A DNA stretch of 64,000 nt from Halalkalibacter krulwichiae (GCF_002109385.1 NZ_CP020814.1:4363501-4427500); one strand, 5' to 3'; numbered from the stretch's first letter, positions 43,838 to 59,065 are shown. Made by a program: numbers and translations. Notes: a model not told the origin generated them from the letters alone.

Positions 43838-44088
43838 TTCTCATCACCTCAGCAACCATTCTGATCAGATTGCTAGAAATGTATACATCTCGCCAAACAT
43901 TTTTTTAAATTAGTTTTCGACAAAGTCGATTTTTTTATGCATAACTACTTACATTTCTTTTTAAAACACAAAAAATTACGTGAGAATACGGTTTGAATGG
44001 GAAGATCTCCTTTATTAGCAAAGCATCATTATAAGAGTGAATTCGATAACAGCCGAATCACTTGTTTCAAGTGTAAAGAATCAGCCCT
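43838..44088. other. spoIIQ upstream region
   Basis: Noncoding. It holds the ribosome site GAGGTGATGAGAA and the candidate sigma-F promoter at 43858-43886; AT-rich beyond. Confidence 0.5.
43858..43886 (-). promoter_or_regulatory. Candidate sigma-F promoter of spoIIQ
   Basis: On the minus strand GTATA (43882-43886) is 15 bp from GATCAGAAT (43858-43866), close to the sigma-F form (GTATA, N15, GGNNANANT). spoIIQ is a known sigma-F gene in Bacillus. The untranslated leader would be short. Confidence 0.35.
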
Positions 44089-44115
44089 GGGATCATCATT
44101 CCCAGAGCTTGAATT
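44089..44115 (-). terminator. Hairpin after spoIID
   Basis: GCCCTGGGA pairs with TCCCAGAGC over ATCATCAT, about 55 nt past the spoIID stop. Confidence 0.55.
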
Positions 44116-44167
44116 TATTCAGCTTTTGCCGTCATTTGGGCAATAAATGGATCAAGGGCTTCGATTT

Positions 44168-45139
44168 CTACCCCCGGTAATAATGGACAAGAATATCTTC
44201 ATACGATTTCCCTTCCTTCGCCATACCATCTGCACCATACTGACTCATACCGACTCCATGGCCCCAGCCTCTCGTTTGGATCGCAATCTGATCACCTTGG
44301 CGCTGCCACTGAAAGTCAGAGGAATCGAGTTCTAACTTCTCACGTACTTGGCGACCGGATAATTCCTTGCCACCAATTACGACCTTCGCGACTCGCCCTC
44401 CATCCGTTCGTTCTACAATCGTTCCTACCGAACCATCCTCAGGCAGAGCGACCCCTAAACGATTTTGAAACTCAGCAACAGAAACCATTTTTTCTGCTGT
44501 AAAACGAGGGGAAGACTGATCCCACGGACTCTCAACACTTCTTAAGTAAGGAAATTCACTATGCCAATAATCTTCGGAGTTTTCCGTATAACCATTACTC
44601 GTAGAGAAGAACATTGCATCAATTGGTTCCCCTTCATACGTTAACACTTGACCTTGCGTTGATAAAACGGCCTCTTGGATACGAGCCATATATAAGTCAA
44701 AATCAGCGCCCCATTTTTCTTTTAGCTCTACTTCACTCTGATAAACTTGATGCGTAACTGTATCGGTCACCATCGCACCGTCTGGAACCTGAACATCACG
44801 TGGTTGAAGAATATTTTTAACCATATACGTGCGCGCCGTCATTGCTTGAGCCTTCAACGCCTCCATTTCAAAATTAGGATGCATCTCTGAAGCAACCACG
44901 CCCATAACATACTGTTCTAGCGGCAATTCTTCAATTTCATTCTGCTGCGAACGGAACACCGCGACTGTCATATCATCTTCTGGATTATATGACCACTTTT
45001 CCTCCGGTTGATCAACTGCAACTGATCTGACCGTAGAAGTTGTTGTTTCTTCCGTCTCAGAAACAAAAAGAACGAGCATCGTTGGAATAATAAGAATAAC
45101 AGTACAAAGAATCGTTGCTGCGATTAGAAGTCGTTTCAT
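44168..45139 (-). CDS. spoIID: Stage II sporulation protein D (peptidoglycan lytic transglycosylase)
   Basis: 323 aa, mother-cell enzyme that cuts glycan strands and drives engulfment. One N-terminal anchor (about 5-28); the SpoIID domain follows (LPLEQYVMGVVASEMHPNFE with the catalytic Glu, ALKAQAMTARTYMVKN, and FFSTSNGYTENSEDYW). The end is GWGHGVGMSQYGADGMAKEG and ILVHYYRG. It follows murA in the usual Bacillus order. Confidence 0.96.
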   Translation of the reverse strand: MKRLLIAATILCTVILIIPTMLVLFVSETEETTTSTVRSVAVDQPEEKWSYNPEDDMTVAVFRSQQNEIEELPLEQYVMGVVASEMHPNFEMEALKAQAMTARTYMVKNILQPRDVQVPDGAMVTDTVTHQVYQSEVELKEKWGADFDLYMARIQEAVLSTQGQVLTYEGEPIDAMFFSTSNGYTENSEDYWHSEFPYLRSVESPWDQSSPRFTAEKMVSVAEFQNRLGVALPEDGSVGTIVERTDGGRVAKVVIGGKELSGRQVREKLELDSSDFQWQRQGDQIAIQTRGWGHGVGMSQYGADGMAKEGKSYEDILVHYYRG

Positions 45140-45279
45140 GTCAGTCCTCCATTGATAGGTTGATGATTGTTCTCTACAAAAAATATATGAAGGCCCGTCA
45201 TGAAATAGACCAAGATTTAGCTGTCAAACTACGGGAAATATTCGTCTAGGAAAATTCCCCTTGATTCTTTGCCTTTATT

Positions 45280-45410
45280 TGTCTTTTAGCACCTTTATAA
45301 AGGACATTCTCTTTGCCTTTCTATGCTCCTTTGTCCTTTATTGACCTGATGAAGGACATTCTCCTTGCTTTTTAACTCTCTTTTGTCCTTGAGCGCATAT
45401 ATAGGGGTCT
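45280..45410. repeat. Tandem inverted-repeat units (TGTCCTT/AAGGACA)
   Basis: Units start TTTGTCTTTTAGC (45281), TTTGTCCTTTATTG (45331) and TTTGTCCTTGAGC (45391). The first two continue to AAGGACATTCTC with a Cys-free T-rich tail. Period is about 50-60 bp. Each unit can fold by pairing TTGTCCTT with AAGGACA. No coding frame with a ribosome site is present between 45140 and 45524. Confidence 0.6.
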
Positions 45411-45524
45411 CATTCATGTGCAATTGAGATTTATATTTACAATGTTCTCTCATTATTTTAATTAAACCTGTTATTTCAGCTCCTCCATGCACCGCACCGA
45501 AGAAAACAATGCTCATATCTCGGC

Positions 45525-45566
45525 GCAAACAAAAAAAGGGGGATTTCACCCCCTTTTTTTGTTTGC
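45525..45566 (-). terminator. Terminator of murA
   Basis: GCAAACAAAAAAAGGGGG and its exact complement (18 bp) enclose ATTTCA, directly at the murA stop. Confidence 0.9.
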
Positions 45567-46885
45567 TATATCGACTTAATCTGCAGTGGTGCAGGTGCTT
45601 CTAAGTTTTCGATTTCTTCTTCCGTTTCTTCTACGATGCGTTCTACGTCGGCTCCTAAGGCGCGTAGTTTGTCGGCTAGGTCTACGTAGCCACGATCAAT
45701 GTGTTTCAGTTCCGTTACACGTGTCATGCCATCTGCTACAAGGCCTGCTAAGATAAGGGCTGCTCCTGCGCGTAAGTCTGTTGCTGCTACTTCAGCACCT
45801 TGAAGTTTGTTTGGCCCTGTTATGATTGCAGAGCGGCCTTCTATTTTGATATTTGAGTTCATGCGGCGGAATTCTTCAACATGCATAAAACGGTTTTCGA
45901 ACACCGTTTCTGTGATTACTCCTGTTCCTTCTGCTTGAAGAAGAAGAGCCATCATTTGTGCCTGCATGTCAGTTGGGAAGCCTGGATGTGGCATTGTTTT
46001 AATGTCCACCGGCTTTAACTTTTCTGGTCCGATTACGCGTAAGCCATTTTCTACTTCTTCAATTGTTACGCCCATTTCACCCATTTTAGCAACAAGTGGA
46101 CGAAGGTGTTCGGACGTAGCACCTTCCACAATTACATCACCTTGCGTCATCGCAGCTGCTACCATAAAGGTTCCTGCTTCGATGCGGTCAGGGATAACAG
46201 TGTGTTTCGCTCCTACTAGTTCATCTACACCTTCGATACGGATTTCACCCGTACCAGCTCCACGAACTTTTGCTCCCATTGCGTTTAAGTAGTTCGCAAC
46301 ACAAACAATTTCAGGCTCTTCGGCAGCATTTTCAATGATCGTGGTTCCTTTTGCCATTGAAGCGGCCATCATAATGTTTTCTGTTGCCCCAACACTAGGG
46401 AAGTCTAAATAAATTTTCGCGCCTTTTAAACGTCCATCAATCCGCGCTTCAATAAATCCGTTCCCGATCTCAACTGTCGCACCCATTGCTTCAAAGCCTT
46501 TAAGATGCTGGTCAATTGGACGTGATCCGATTGCACATCCTCCAGGAAGAGCGATTCTTGCTTTTCCTACACGTGCTAAAAGAGGTCCCATGACTAAGAA
46601 TGATGCTCTCATTTTACGGACATATTCAAATGGTGCTTCAGTCTTTAATGCCTTTTCTGCATTCACCTGAAATATTCCGTCTTTGTATTCAACTTCAATA
46701 TTTAAATTGCGTAATACTTCTTTCATCGTGTATACATCTGCCAGTTTTGGCACATCATATATGTGGCTTGTGCCGCGGCCTGCTAAGATTGATGCAGCGA
46801 TGACAGGTAGGACTGCGTTTTTCGCACCTTCTACCTTCACTTTGCCGCGTAGCTGGTTGCCACCCCGGACAATAATTTTCTCCAA
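45566..46885 (-). CDS. murA: UDP-GlcNAc 1-carboxyvinyltransferase MurA
   Basis: 439 aa, adds enolpyruvate from PEP to UDP-GlcNAc, the first committed step of peptidoglycan synthesis. [20 protein letters not shown] begins the inside-out barrel; the PEP-binding Cys is in [34 protein letters not shown] and [13 protein letters not shown] are also conserved. The 20-residue acidic C-terminal extension ([13 protein letters not shown]) is unusual. Position between ywmB and spoIID fits the murAA copy of Bacillus. Confidence 0.97.
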   Translation of the reverse strand: MEKIIVRGGNQLRGKVKVEGAKNAVLPVIAASILAGRGTSHIYDVPKLADVYTMKEVLRNLNIEVEYKDGIFQVNAEKALKTEAPFEYVRKMRASFLVMGPLLARVGKARIALPGGCAIGSRPIDQHLKGFEAMGATVEIGNGFIEARIDGRLKGAKIYLDFPSVGATENIMMAASMAKGTTIIENAAEEPEIVCVANYLNAMGAKVRGAGTGEIRIEGVDELVGAKHTVIPDRIEAGTFMVAAAMTQGDVIVEGATSEHLRPLVAKMGEMGVTIEEVENGLRVIGPEKLKPVDIKTMPHPGFPTDMQAQMMALLLQAEGTGVITETVFENRFMHVEEFRRMNSNIKIEGRSAIITGPNKLQGAEVAATDLRAGAALILAGLVADGMTRVTELKHIDRGYVDLADKLRALGADVERIVEETEEEIENLEAPAPLQIKSI

Positions 46886-46927
46886 CGTATTCCCCTCCGC
46901 GTCTAAATTATAGTCTCTTCTCTATCA

Positions 46928-47686
46928 TCAATATTCAGTGGTAATAATAGGCGTTCCTATTGTCACCGTTGTCCCTGCGCCCAATCGTTCATTCTCTCTA
47001 ATCGCTAGCTGGATATTCATCTTTGTCCCAGCTGTTTCAATGTGAGATTCCCACTCGGAGTGAAACGCGGAATAAGAGACAAAGCCTTCTTCTATAAGTG
47101 CTTCTACTTCGTTAGCACCTAATTGCTGAATCCACTTTTTCGCATTTGCCTTTATATCGCTCGATCCTGATCTGTCATTTGCTTGAAATTGAACATATGC
47201 CGTTGCATCTTGCAAAGATAATTGCTCCGTTCGTAGTTCAACTAGTTCATTTACTATATTAGATTCAATAACAGATCCATTTGTTCCAAGCACCTGATAA
47301 GTAACTAAATAAGTAAGTGCTTTATTGTTTGGTGTTGGGTAAGCGAAAAATTGCAAGGATTCGATCAACCCATTTGGTTGTACATATGTATAATGTGCTT
47401 TCCACTCTGAACCTTCCGTTGACACAAAGCTTTCTTCCCAATCATCAGAAGCCAATTGAGAAACAAAGGCGATAAAGTCATCCTTGTTTTTCATGCTTGA
47501 GTCCACCTGCTCCTGTCGCAAACGAACCGTCCACTCTTTCAAGCTTAATTCCTCATTTGCTTCTACAAGCTCATGGAACTCCTGCATTGGTTGCTCATAC
47601 GAAGGTTGTAAAGTAGCACTTAGAACATGTACATACCCAATAATAGAAAAAACGAAACCAAATACAACTAATCGCACATAAACCAT
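46928..47686 (-). CDS. ywmB: YwmB family protein
   Basis: 252 aa. The start is the ATG after GGGGAGGAGAACAGAA. One N-terminal signal/anchor (about 2-20), then a two-lobed alpha/beta extracytoplasmic region. The family (YwmB, TATA-box-binding-protein-like fold) has no fixed function. It lies 42 bp before murA and likely shares its transcript. Confidence 0.88.
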   Translation of the reverse strand: MVYVRLVVFGFVFSIIGYVHVLSATLQPSYEQPMQEFHELVEANEELSLKEWTVRLRQEQVDSSMKNKDDFIAFVSQLASDDWEESFVSTEGSEWKAHYTYVQPNGLIESLQFFAYPTPNNKALTYLVTYQVLGTNGSVIESNIVNELVELRTEQLSLQDATAYVQFQANDRSGSSDIKANAKKWIQQLGANEVEALIEEGFVSYSAFHSEWESHIETAGTKMNIQLAIRENERLGAGTTVTIGTPIITTEY

Positions 47687-47783
47687 TTCTGTTCTCCTCC
47701 CCAAGAAAACGAGTATTAGTATCATTTTTACCAGGAGGAGGCTCAGCATACATGGAAGTTGTAGTCATTCCTCGACAAAAGCT

Positions 47784-48020
47784 TTATTCCCACAAATACC
47801 TTAGCATCTGTGAAGAATGTAAATAGTCGAGAAAGAAAGATGTTAACAACTGAGCAATGGCAATCGTCACGATTATCATCAGAACCTTTGCTTTTGGACT
47901 ATTCGGTTCCTTTACAAAAAGATCAAATCGAAAAGATTGTAATGCCCACCATGTAACAGCCAAGAAAAAGACACTTGTAATGATATGTATCATTGCTTGT
48001 TGTCCAAATCCGTCGAACAT
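47784..48020 (-). CDS. ywzB: DUF1146 membrane protein YwzB
   Basis: 78 aa, two helices (about 8-27 and 48-66) around FRFDLFVKEPNSPKAKVLMI, as in the DUF1146 family. ATG chosen at MFDGFG, with AAGGGAG 8 nt before. It starts the ywzB-ywmB-murA-spoIID run. Function unknown. Confidence 0.88.
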   Translation of the reverse strand: MFDGFGQQAMIHIITSVFFLAVTWWALQSFRFDLFVKEPNSPKAKVLMIIVTIAIAQLLTSFFLDYLHSSQMLRYLWE

Positions 48021-48173
48021 TGTCATTACTCCCTTACCGCTGATCAGCTTATATTTGAGCTGAAACTGTTACCACCGCTAGTTTTCAGCCCATTTTCCAT
48101 CATAACTGATAGGATCTAAAAAATCTATAGAAGAAATGTGTGAATTTATAGTTGTTCGGACCTATTTTTTTAC

Positions 48174-48187
48174 AGAAAACGCTTACA
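48174..48187 (-). promoter_or_regulatory. Near-perfect cre site before ywzB
   Basis: AGAAAACGCTTACA matches the CcpA consensus TGWAANCGNTNWCA at all but the first base. It lies between the atpC terminator and the ywzB start and would affect the wall-synthesis operon. Motif only. Confidence 0.35.
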
Positions 48188-48205
48188 ATTTTCGGCAAAT
48201 GCAAA

Positions 48206-48270
48206 AAAATAAGACATAAGATCCTGTGCATTAGTATTGTCTAATACTCCATGATTTATGTCTTATTTTG
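48206..48270 (-). terminator. Terminator of the atp operon
   Basis: AAAATAAGACATAA (48206-48219) pairs with TTATGTCTTATTTT (48256-48269), with an inner ATTAGTATT/TAATA stem, directly after the atpC stop. Confidence 0.8.
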
Positions 48271-48276
48271 TCGTTT

Positions 48277-48738
<462 letters not shown>

Positions 48739-48752
48739 TTATGCGTAATGGA

Positions 48753-50177
<1,425 letters not shown>

Positions 50178-50260
50178 CTATTTCTTACCAATGGGGTTTT
50201 CGTTTTATGTCCGAGTATCAGAAGACTCAGCAATTAGAACCTTCGTCCACCTAAAAAAAT

Positions 50261-51118
<858 letters not shown>

Positions 51119-51168
51119 TTATTTTCACCACCTTTTCGCAAAACTAAAAGAGTTAATCTCCTGATTGG

Positions 51169-51214
51169 ATGGTACGCAGCGAGGCAATGGCCTGTTACCT
51201 GCTGCTTGCACCAT
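51169..51214 (-). other. Imperfect hairpin in the atpA-atpG spacer
   Basis: ATGGT-CGCAGC-AGG pairs with CCT-CTGC-TTGC-ACCAT. It may modulate the mRNA between atpA and atpG. The stretch GGCAATGGCC recalls the start of the foldback element module but is not a full copy. Confidence 0.4.
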
Positions 51215-51217
51215 TAT

Positions 51218-52747
<1,530 letters not shown>

Positions 52748-52750
52748 CTA

Positions 52751-53299
52751 CTAGCGTGCACCGGCAACAAGCTGACGCTCGATACGGTCAAGCTGCGCTT
52801 TAACAGTGCCGTCATATATGCGATCTCCAATACGGATCTTAATGCCTCCGATTAGATCTGAATCGACGATGTTTGTTACTTCAATTTTAGATTTTTTTAC
52901 TTTTTTCGCAAAAATCTTTGCAATATGATCTTGCTCTTTTTCAGATAAAGGCTTAGCAGAATACACTTTCGCTTCAGCCAGATCTTGAGCTTCATAAGCT
53001 AAATCTTTGAATTTATTAATCATTGGTACAAGTTCATCTACGCGCTTTCTTTCCACTAAAAGCAAAACTGTATTCACAGTGATTTCACTAAGAGTTTTTG
53101 AAAAAGCCTCTTGGATAAAAACTTGTTTTTGTTGGTTAGTAACCTTTGGATGACTTAAAAGAGAAACAAATTCAGGAGTTGTTTCAAGAACTGTTTTCAC
53201 AACTTGTAACTCTTCATTGACCTTTTTTAAGTCGTGTTTTTCTTTTGCAAGTTGAAATAATGCAACCGCATAACGATTCGCTACTGCTTGATTGCTCAT
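52751..53299 (-). CDS. atpH: F1Fo ATP synthase delta subunit
   Basis: 182 aa, peripheral stalk cap. N-terminal helical bundle (ANRYAVALFQLAKEKHDLKK) and C-terminal DSDLIGGIKIRIGDRIYDGT are the OSCP/delta signatures. Overlaps atpF by 4 bp. Confidence 0.97.
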   Translation of the reverse strand: MSNQAVANRYAVALFQLAKEKHDLKKVNEELQVVKTVLETTPEFVSLLSHPKVTNQQKQVFIQEAFSKTLSEITVNTVLLLVERKRVDELVPMINKFKDLAYEAQDLAEAKVYSAKPLSEKEQDHIAKIFAKKVKKSKIEVTNIVDSDLIGGIKIRIGDRIYDGTVKAQLDRIERQLVAGAR

Positions 53300-53784
53300 A
53301 GCTTATCGCCTACTTCTTTAAGATAGTCTTGAACAAGAGCTTCTTGTGCTTTCTCGTCTAACTCTTTCTCAATTACTTTTGCTGCAATTAAGACAGATAG
53401 ACTAGCAACTTGTTCACGTAAAGCTTGAACAGCTTGTTCTTTCTCACGTTGAATTTCAGCTAAAGCAGAGTCTTTAACGCGTTCTGCATTTTCTCTAGCT
53501 TGTTCTAAAATTTCTTGGCCTTGCTGTTCGCTTAGTTTCTTCGCTTGTTGAATAATCTCTTGCGCTTCCACTCTAGCTTTTTCAAGTTCTTTACGTTGTT
53601 GTACTATAAATTCCTCAGCCTCTTTGCGATTCTTCTCAGCTGAGTCAAGGTTTTCGTTTACGATTTGTTCACGTTTTTCCATTACACCCAATAAAGGCTT
53701 AAGTGCAAATTTATTTAGGAAAAAGAGTAGTGTTAAAAAGGCAACTAATTGATAAAGAATTGATCCCCAATTAATATCAAACAC
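53296..53784 (-). CDS. atpF: F1Fo ATP synthase b subunit
   Basis: 162 aa. One N-terminal membrane helix (about 6-26, GSILYQLVAFLTLLFFLNKF), then a long charged coiled coil (30-155) typical of the peripheral stalk. Confidence 0.97.
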   Translation of the reverse strand: MFDINWGSILYQLVAFLTLLFFLNKFALKPLLGVMEKREQIVNENLDSAEKNRKEAEEFIVQQRKELEKARVEAQEIIQQAKKLSEQQGQEILEQARENAERVKDSALAEIQREKEQAVQALREQVASLSVLIAAKVIEKELDEKAQEALVQDYLKEVGDKL

Positions 53785-53854
53785 TGCGATTCACTCCTTT
53801 CTTGGATGTGAAAATATGATATTCAAACATTAGATTTTAATTTTGATACATAAG

Positions 53855-53918
53855 GAATGGCGAAGGTCGTTGAATCGAACTGTCGCCATTCAGAAATTGC
53901 AAGGCACGAAATGGCCTT
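53855..53918 (-). other. Two hairpins in the atpE-atpF spacer
   Basis: GAATGGCGA (53855) pairs with TCGCCATTC (53883-53891); AAGGC (53901) pairs with GCCTT (53914-53918), just 3' of the atpE stop. In atp operons, structures here can raise the stability or output of the c subunit, which is needed in excess. Confidence 0.5.
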
Positions 53919-53925
53919 ACTAGTA

Positions 53926-54153
<228 letters not shown>

Positions 54154-54221
54154 TTAAAATTATCTTGTAGTTTTTTTTATATATTAATGTCCAAAGATAG
54201 GACGGTAGAAAACCCGAAAAC

Positions 54222-54935
<714 letters not shown>

Positions 54936-54941
54936 TTATTT

Positions 54942-55334
54942 TCACCTCTTTCTACCAGATTCAATAAGTATATCTGTCATTATAATGACATAAATCAGGG
55001 CGAACCCTGTAATGACCGCGAATAAGTGGAGTCGTTCTGGAAATGAGAGTGCTAACCATACACACAATATCGCCAACCCGATCCGGATTAAGACACCAAA
55101 TGTGGAAATAAAGTAACTAAATAGCTTGTACTTTTTGATACCAGTGGCAACAGCTCCCACATATTGGGCTTTTCTGAAGACCGTTGACAGGCCTAGAAAG
55201 CTTAAAAGGAGCCCTATTGTAAGACCGAGGAAAATCGATTTATAAGTGCTAACCCAAAACCCAATCATAAAGAGCACTATGAGGATAGAGACTATTATGG
55301 TATATCGCTTCATTCTTGCTTCGAGTGACATCAT
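54942..55334 (-). CDS. atpI: ATP synthase assembly protein AtpI
   Basis: 130 aa, four helices (about 10-30, 35-55, 70-92 and 100-120), with basic loops. It overlaps atpZ by ATGA. In alkaliphilic Bacillus AtpI helps c-ring assembly and with AtpZ supports magnesium uptake. Confidence 0.93.
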   Translation of the reverse strand: MMSLEARMKRYTIIVSILIVLFMIGFWVSTYKSIFLGLTIGLLLSFLGLSTVFRKAQYVGAVATGIKKYKLFSYFISTFGVLIRIGLAILCVWLALSFPERLHLFAVITGFALIYVIIMTDILIESGRKR

Positions 55335-55561
55335 TTTTTCTTACCGTCTCCTATAAAAGGTTCAATTGCTTTAAATACACCGTAGAACCCTGTACCAAGT
55401 CCCAACAACAAACATAAAATTAAGAAAAACGGCTTTGCACCAAATTGATCCCCAAGCCATAAGCCAATAAAAACTCCACCGACTGTCCCTCCAACAATAT
55501 AGGAAGAAATGATAGAAACGAGCACCATAGCACGCCATGGATTACGCTTGCCATCTGTCAT
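55331..55561 (-). CDS. atpZ: AtpZ/AtpI-family membrane protein
   Basis: 76 aa, two helices (about 12-35 and 43-62) with the central GLWLGDQFG motif of the family. ATG is placed at MTDGKRNPWR, after GAGGGGG. First gene of the atp operon, as in alkaliphilic Bacillus. Confidence 0.92.
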   Translation of the reverse strand: MTDGKRNPWRAMVLVSIISSYIVGGTVGGVFIGLWLGDQFGAKPFFLILCLLLGLGTGFYGVFKAIEPFIGDGKKK

Positions 55562-55662
55562 GAAAGCGTTCCCCCTCACAACGATTGTCGCCTGAGCTTT
55601 CCATTCGAAACTTTCAATCTTTTTTTGCCATATATGTAACCCTTATCATTATATCCTTAGTA

Positions 55663-55691
55663 ATCGTACAATAGTGAAAACCCTGTGTCAA
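55663..55691 (-). promoter_or_regulatory. Probable sigma-A promoter of the atp operon
   Basis: TTGACA (55686-55691) is 17 bp from TACGAT (55663-55668) on the minus strand, about 100 bp ahead of atpZ. A second perfect TATAAT lies at 55648-55653. Confidence 0.55.
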
Positions 55692-55760
55692 TGCGATTTG
55701 TCATTAATTCCGCCCTTCATTTCACGTGTTCACATATCTGTCAAAAAAGCTCACAAAATT

Positions 55761-55800
55761 GGTCAGACCTCTCCTCTGAAACAGAAGAGGTCTGACCTTT
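55761..55800 (-). terminator. Terminator of the protease gene
   Basis: GGTCAGACCTCT and AGAGGTCTGACC form a 12-bp perfect stem; AATTTTGTG follows on the minus strand. It separates the protease from the atp operon. Confidence 0.8.
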
Positions 55801-58065
55801 TAATCATCATGAAGCCGTTCATCTAAAACTTGAGGCCCTACTATTATCGTGGATTCAAGCGTATCTTCCTTGCCATCTTTCCTTGCATAGATCAGAGCTT
55901 TATAGGTCCCATCTGGCACGTCCAACTTGTCCCAAACTTGCCCAACCATGCCTCGTCCGACGTTTTTCTTGACGTCTAAAAACTTGACAAACTGGAAAGT
56001 GTCTGCGTCATAAAGCGCAATTCCCATCTCTTCTGCGCCACCAGGTAAATACAATTCATAACGATATTGATCTGGCTGGTCTCCCGGCCCAAAATTAAAC
56101 GCCATCGCTCTTGGATAGTCAGGTTCCTCTATAAAGAATACATACGGAACAAGAATTGGCTCCTTGCCACCTTCAATTATAATTTCGCCATGATGAGTGC
56201 CCTCCGCGAGCACTTGCGGAAATAAATCAAGATTTACTTTAACGTCTCTTTTTTCCCCTGGTTTAATGGTCGTTGAAAATGGCACTTCCCACTGCAAACC
56301 ATCCGGTGCTTCAAAAGGTGGTTTTACATGATACGTTCTGGCAACATCGTCATGATTCTCAATTGTGAATGTTACCGTTCTTTTTTCTCTCGGATCATCC
56401 TTTGTATACTTTCCAAATGTTAATGCTCCAGGATAAGCAAGCGTTGTCGCTTCAACCGCTTTATCAACTTGCAGTCTTCCCGCTCCTTGCTCATATGGGT
56501 AATACGGCTCACCATCACTTTTCACTAGTTGCTTTGCCGTATTCATAAGCGCTGCTTTAATTTGGTCTGGTGTCCAATCTGGATGAGCTTGTTTCACAAG
56601 TGCTGCTGCACCAGCTACATGGGGCGCCGCCATACTTGTACCATTTAACGCAAGATAGCCTTTTGGCACCGTACTATCAATTGCCACTCCAGGAGCCACT
56701 AAATCAGGCTTCACTTCCCAAGTTTGCGTAACAGGACCTCTCGAACTAAATGGCGCAATAAAATCTTCTTCATGGCGATATATCGTTCGTACATGTTGGA
56801 AATCTTTATGTTCCTCTATTTGCTCCAGCAGCCACTCTCCATCTTCCTTTGAAATGCTGACAACCGGAAGTTCCACGCCTTGTTCTACCGCCCCAACAAA
56901 GGAACCCGGTAAATTATTGTAGATTAATACAGCTTTGGCCCTCCCTTTTGTGCAGCTTTTGCTTTCTCAGAAAAAGAAATCATCCCCCGTTTAATCAAGA
57001 CTATTTTATTTTGAACGTCTAGATCTTTCCACTCTTCTTCCAATCCATAACCTGCATCGACAATCTCATAGTCCCTTTTTATCGTCCAAGGCAGCGTACC
57101 ACCTATCGGATAGAGCGTTATCTCTTTATCTTGTCCCGGCACGGTAACATAAGGTGTTTTGAGCGGGGGAGCTGAGGCTCCAACTGAAATGGCTTTTGTT
57201 GATGTACCAGGTGAACCAACCGTCCACATATTCGGTCCACTATTCCCATTTGAAGTTACCGCAACGATTCCTTCTTCTACTGCTTTATCAAGCGCAACAC
57301 TTGTCGGCCAATCAGGTCCATTTACCGTGTTGCCTAGTGAGAGATTAAGAACATCAACCTCATCATCAATTGCCTTTTCAATCGCTTCAATAACTTGCTC
57401 AGTCGTACCTTGCCCTCCAGGCCCTAGTGCACGATACGCATAAATATCTGCATCCGGGGCAATTCCTTTTACTTGTCCGTTTGCAGCAATAATTCCTGCA
57501 ACATGGGTTCCATGTAACGTCGGCGGTCCTTGCGTAGCAACCGTCTCCATTGGATCGCGGTCATAATCAACTACATCATACCCACCTTTATAGTTCGCTT
57601 TTAAATCAGGATGGTGATAGTCAATGCCTGTATCAATTACCGCAACCTTTATTCCCTTTCCTGTTAGTTTGACCCCTTTGGATCCACCATTCCTCTTACA
57701 TGATCTCCCCCTACAAACGGAACACTACTATCTAAATTCGCACTATATTCAACAATTTCATCGACTCGTTCGATTTCATTTAAGGCTTTCAGCAGTTCAA
57801 CTTCACTTTCCATTAATTCAATAGAGAAGCCATTCAATGTCCTTTTAAACATTTTCCGAACCTCACTCTGCGGAAGTGCTTGAGAGACTGCTGCTACGGC
57901 CTCCTCGACTTCACCAGTTGCTGTCACAATCACAACGACTTTTTCATCTGACTGATCCAGCTCTTTCAAGGCCGGGATTTCAGGGAAAGTGGCAGCCAGA
58001 CTCACATTCACATTGATGTTGCATACTACTAACATTGCTAATAAACACGCCATAACGCTTCTCAT
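55800..58065 (-). pseudogene. S8 subtilisin-like serine protease, two frameshifts
   Basis: About 755 codons. Signal peptide MRSVMACLLAMLVVCNINVN, then an inhibitor_I9-like propeptide (to about 120). The S8 domain holds Asp in AVIDTGID, His in LHGTHVAGIIAANG and Ser in LNGTSMAAPHVAGAAAL, with a PA insert and a C-terminal beta region. The frame breaks near 57678 (PKG then GGTC, where GGGTC would read PKGVKLTGKGIKVAVIDTG). It breaks again near 56935 (GGG to GGGG would give AQKGGAKAVLIYNNLPGS). Each is one G missing from a G-run. Whether these are errors or decay is unresolved. Confidence 0.88.
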
Positions 58066-58159
58066 CCTTACCATCTCCCTGCCTGTTTGCATATGTTGAT
58101 AGTATGTACAAAAAGTGGAGAAACATGTATGTGAGAGGGACAGCTGTGTTTGCTCAACA

Positions 58160-58190
58160 AAAAAAGAGACTGATCAACAGCCTCTTTTAA
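58160..58190 (-). terminator. Terminator of upp
   Basis: AAAAGAG-CTG pairs with CAG-CTCTTTT over ATCAA, 9 nt past the stop. Confidence 0.75.
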
Positions 58191-58198
58191 ATAAGTAA

Positions 58199-58828
58199 TT
58201 ATTTTGTTCCAAATAAACGGTCTCCCGCATCTCCTAGACCAGGAACGATGTACCCATGGTCATTTAGCTTCTCGTCCATTGCCGCTAAATAAATGTCTAC
58301 ATCTGGGTGTGCTTCTTGTACAACTTGAACCCCTTCAGGAGCAGCAACTAAACACATAAGCTTCATTGTTTTGGCTCCACGCTTTTTCAAACTATTAATC
58401 GCTTCTACAGCAGATCCACCTGTCGCTAACATCGGATCAATCACAATGAATTCTCTTTCTTCTACATCTGTTGGAAGCTTTACGTAGTACTCTACTGGTT
58501 GAAGAGTTTCAGGGTCACGATATAAACCAACATGTCCGACTTTAGCTGCTGGAATCATGCGAAGAATCCCATCAACCATTCCAAGACCTGCACGTAAAAT
58601 CGGAACTAGTCCTAGCTTTTTACCTGCAATTGTCTTTGCTTGCGCCGTAGCTACAGGTGTTTCAACCGTAACATCTTGTAACGGCAAATCACGTGTAATT
58701 TCGAAAGCCATTAAGCCAGCAACTTCATCTACAAGCTCGCGAAATTCTTTCGTTCCAGTTTCCTTATCTCGGATATACGTCAGTTTATGCTGAATTAGAG
58801 GGTGATCAAACACGAAAACTTTACTCAT
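58199..58828 (-). CDS. upp: Uracil phosphoribosyltransferase
   Basis: 209 aa, salvages uracil with PRPP. The start is at [20 protein letters not shown], after AAAGGAG; the PRPP loop is [16 protein letters not shown] and the uracil site [16 protein letters not shown]. Standard length. Follows glyA, as in B. subtilis. Confidence 0.97.
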   Translation of the reverse strand: MSKVFVFDHPLIQHKLTYIRDKETGTKEFRELVDEVAGLMAFEITRDLPLQDVTVETPVATAQAKTIAGKKLGLVPILRAGLGMVDGILRMIPAAKVGHVGLYRDPETLQPVEYYVKLPTDVEEREFIVIDPMLATGGSAVEAINSLKKRGAKTMKLMCLVAAPEGVQVVQEAHPDVDIYLAAMDEKLNDHGYIVPGLGDAGDRLFGTK

Positions 58829-59028
58829 TAGCTTTTTAGCTCCTTTTAAACGATCTAATATCTCCTTCAAAATTCTACAAAAAAAGCCAAGCCTCTTCAA
58901 GCTATACTGAGAATAAGTGCCTTATTTCTTTAATTTATAATATTTTGATAACTCTTTATAGTAGTATGATTATACCTTTTCGCCATAGTTCGATAAGCAC
59001 CGACAGCTTCGTTACCCTTTTCCATGTA

Positions 59029-59060
59029 AAGAGGCTGAACCTTTTTAAGGTTCAGCCTCA
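59029..59060 (-). terminator. Terminator of glyA
   Basis: GAGGCTGAACCTT (59031-59043) pairs with AAGGTTCAGCCTC (59047-59059) over 3 nt; TTTAC follows on the minus strand. Confidence 0.85.
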
Positions 59061-59065
59061 CAATC

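Noticed and set aside
45295..45549. Open frame of 84 codons on the minus strand between spoIID and murA
   Set aside because: It runs through the tandem repeat and into the murA terminator, has no ribosome site and no protein-like pattern.
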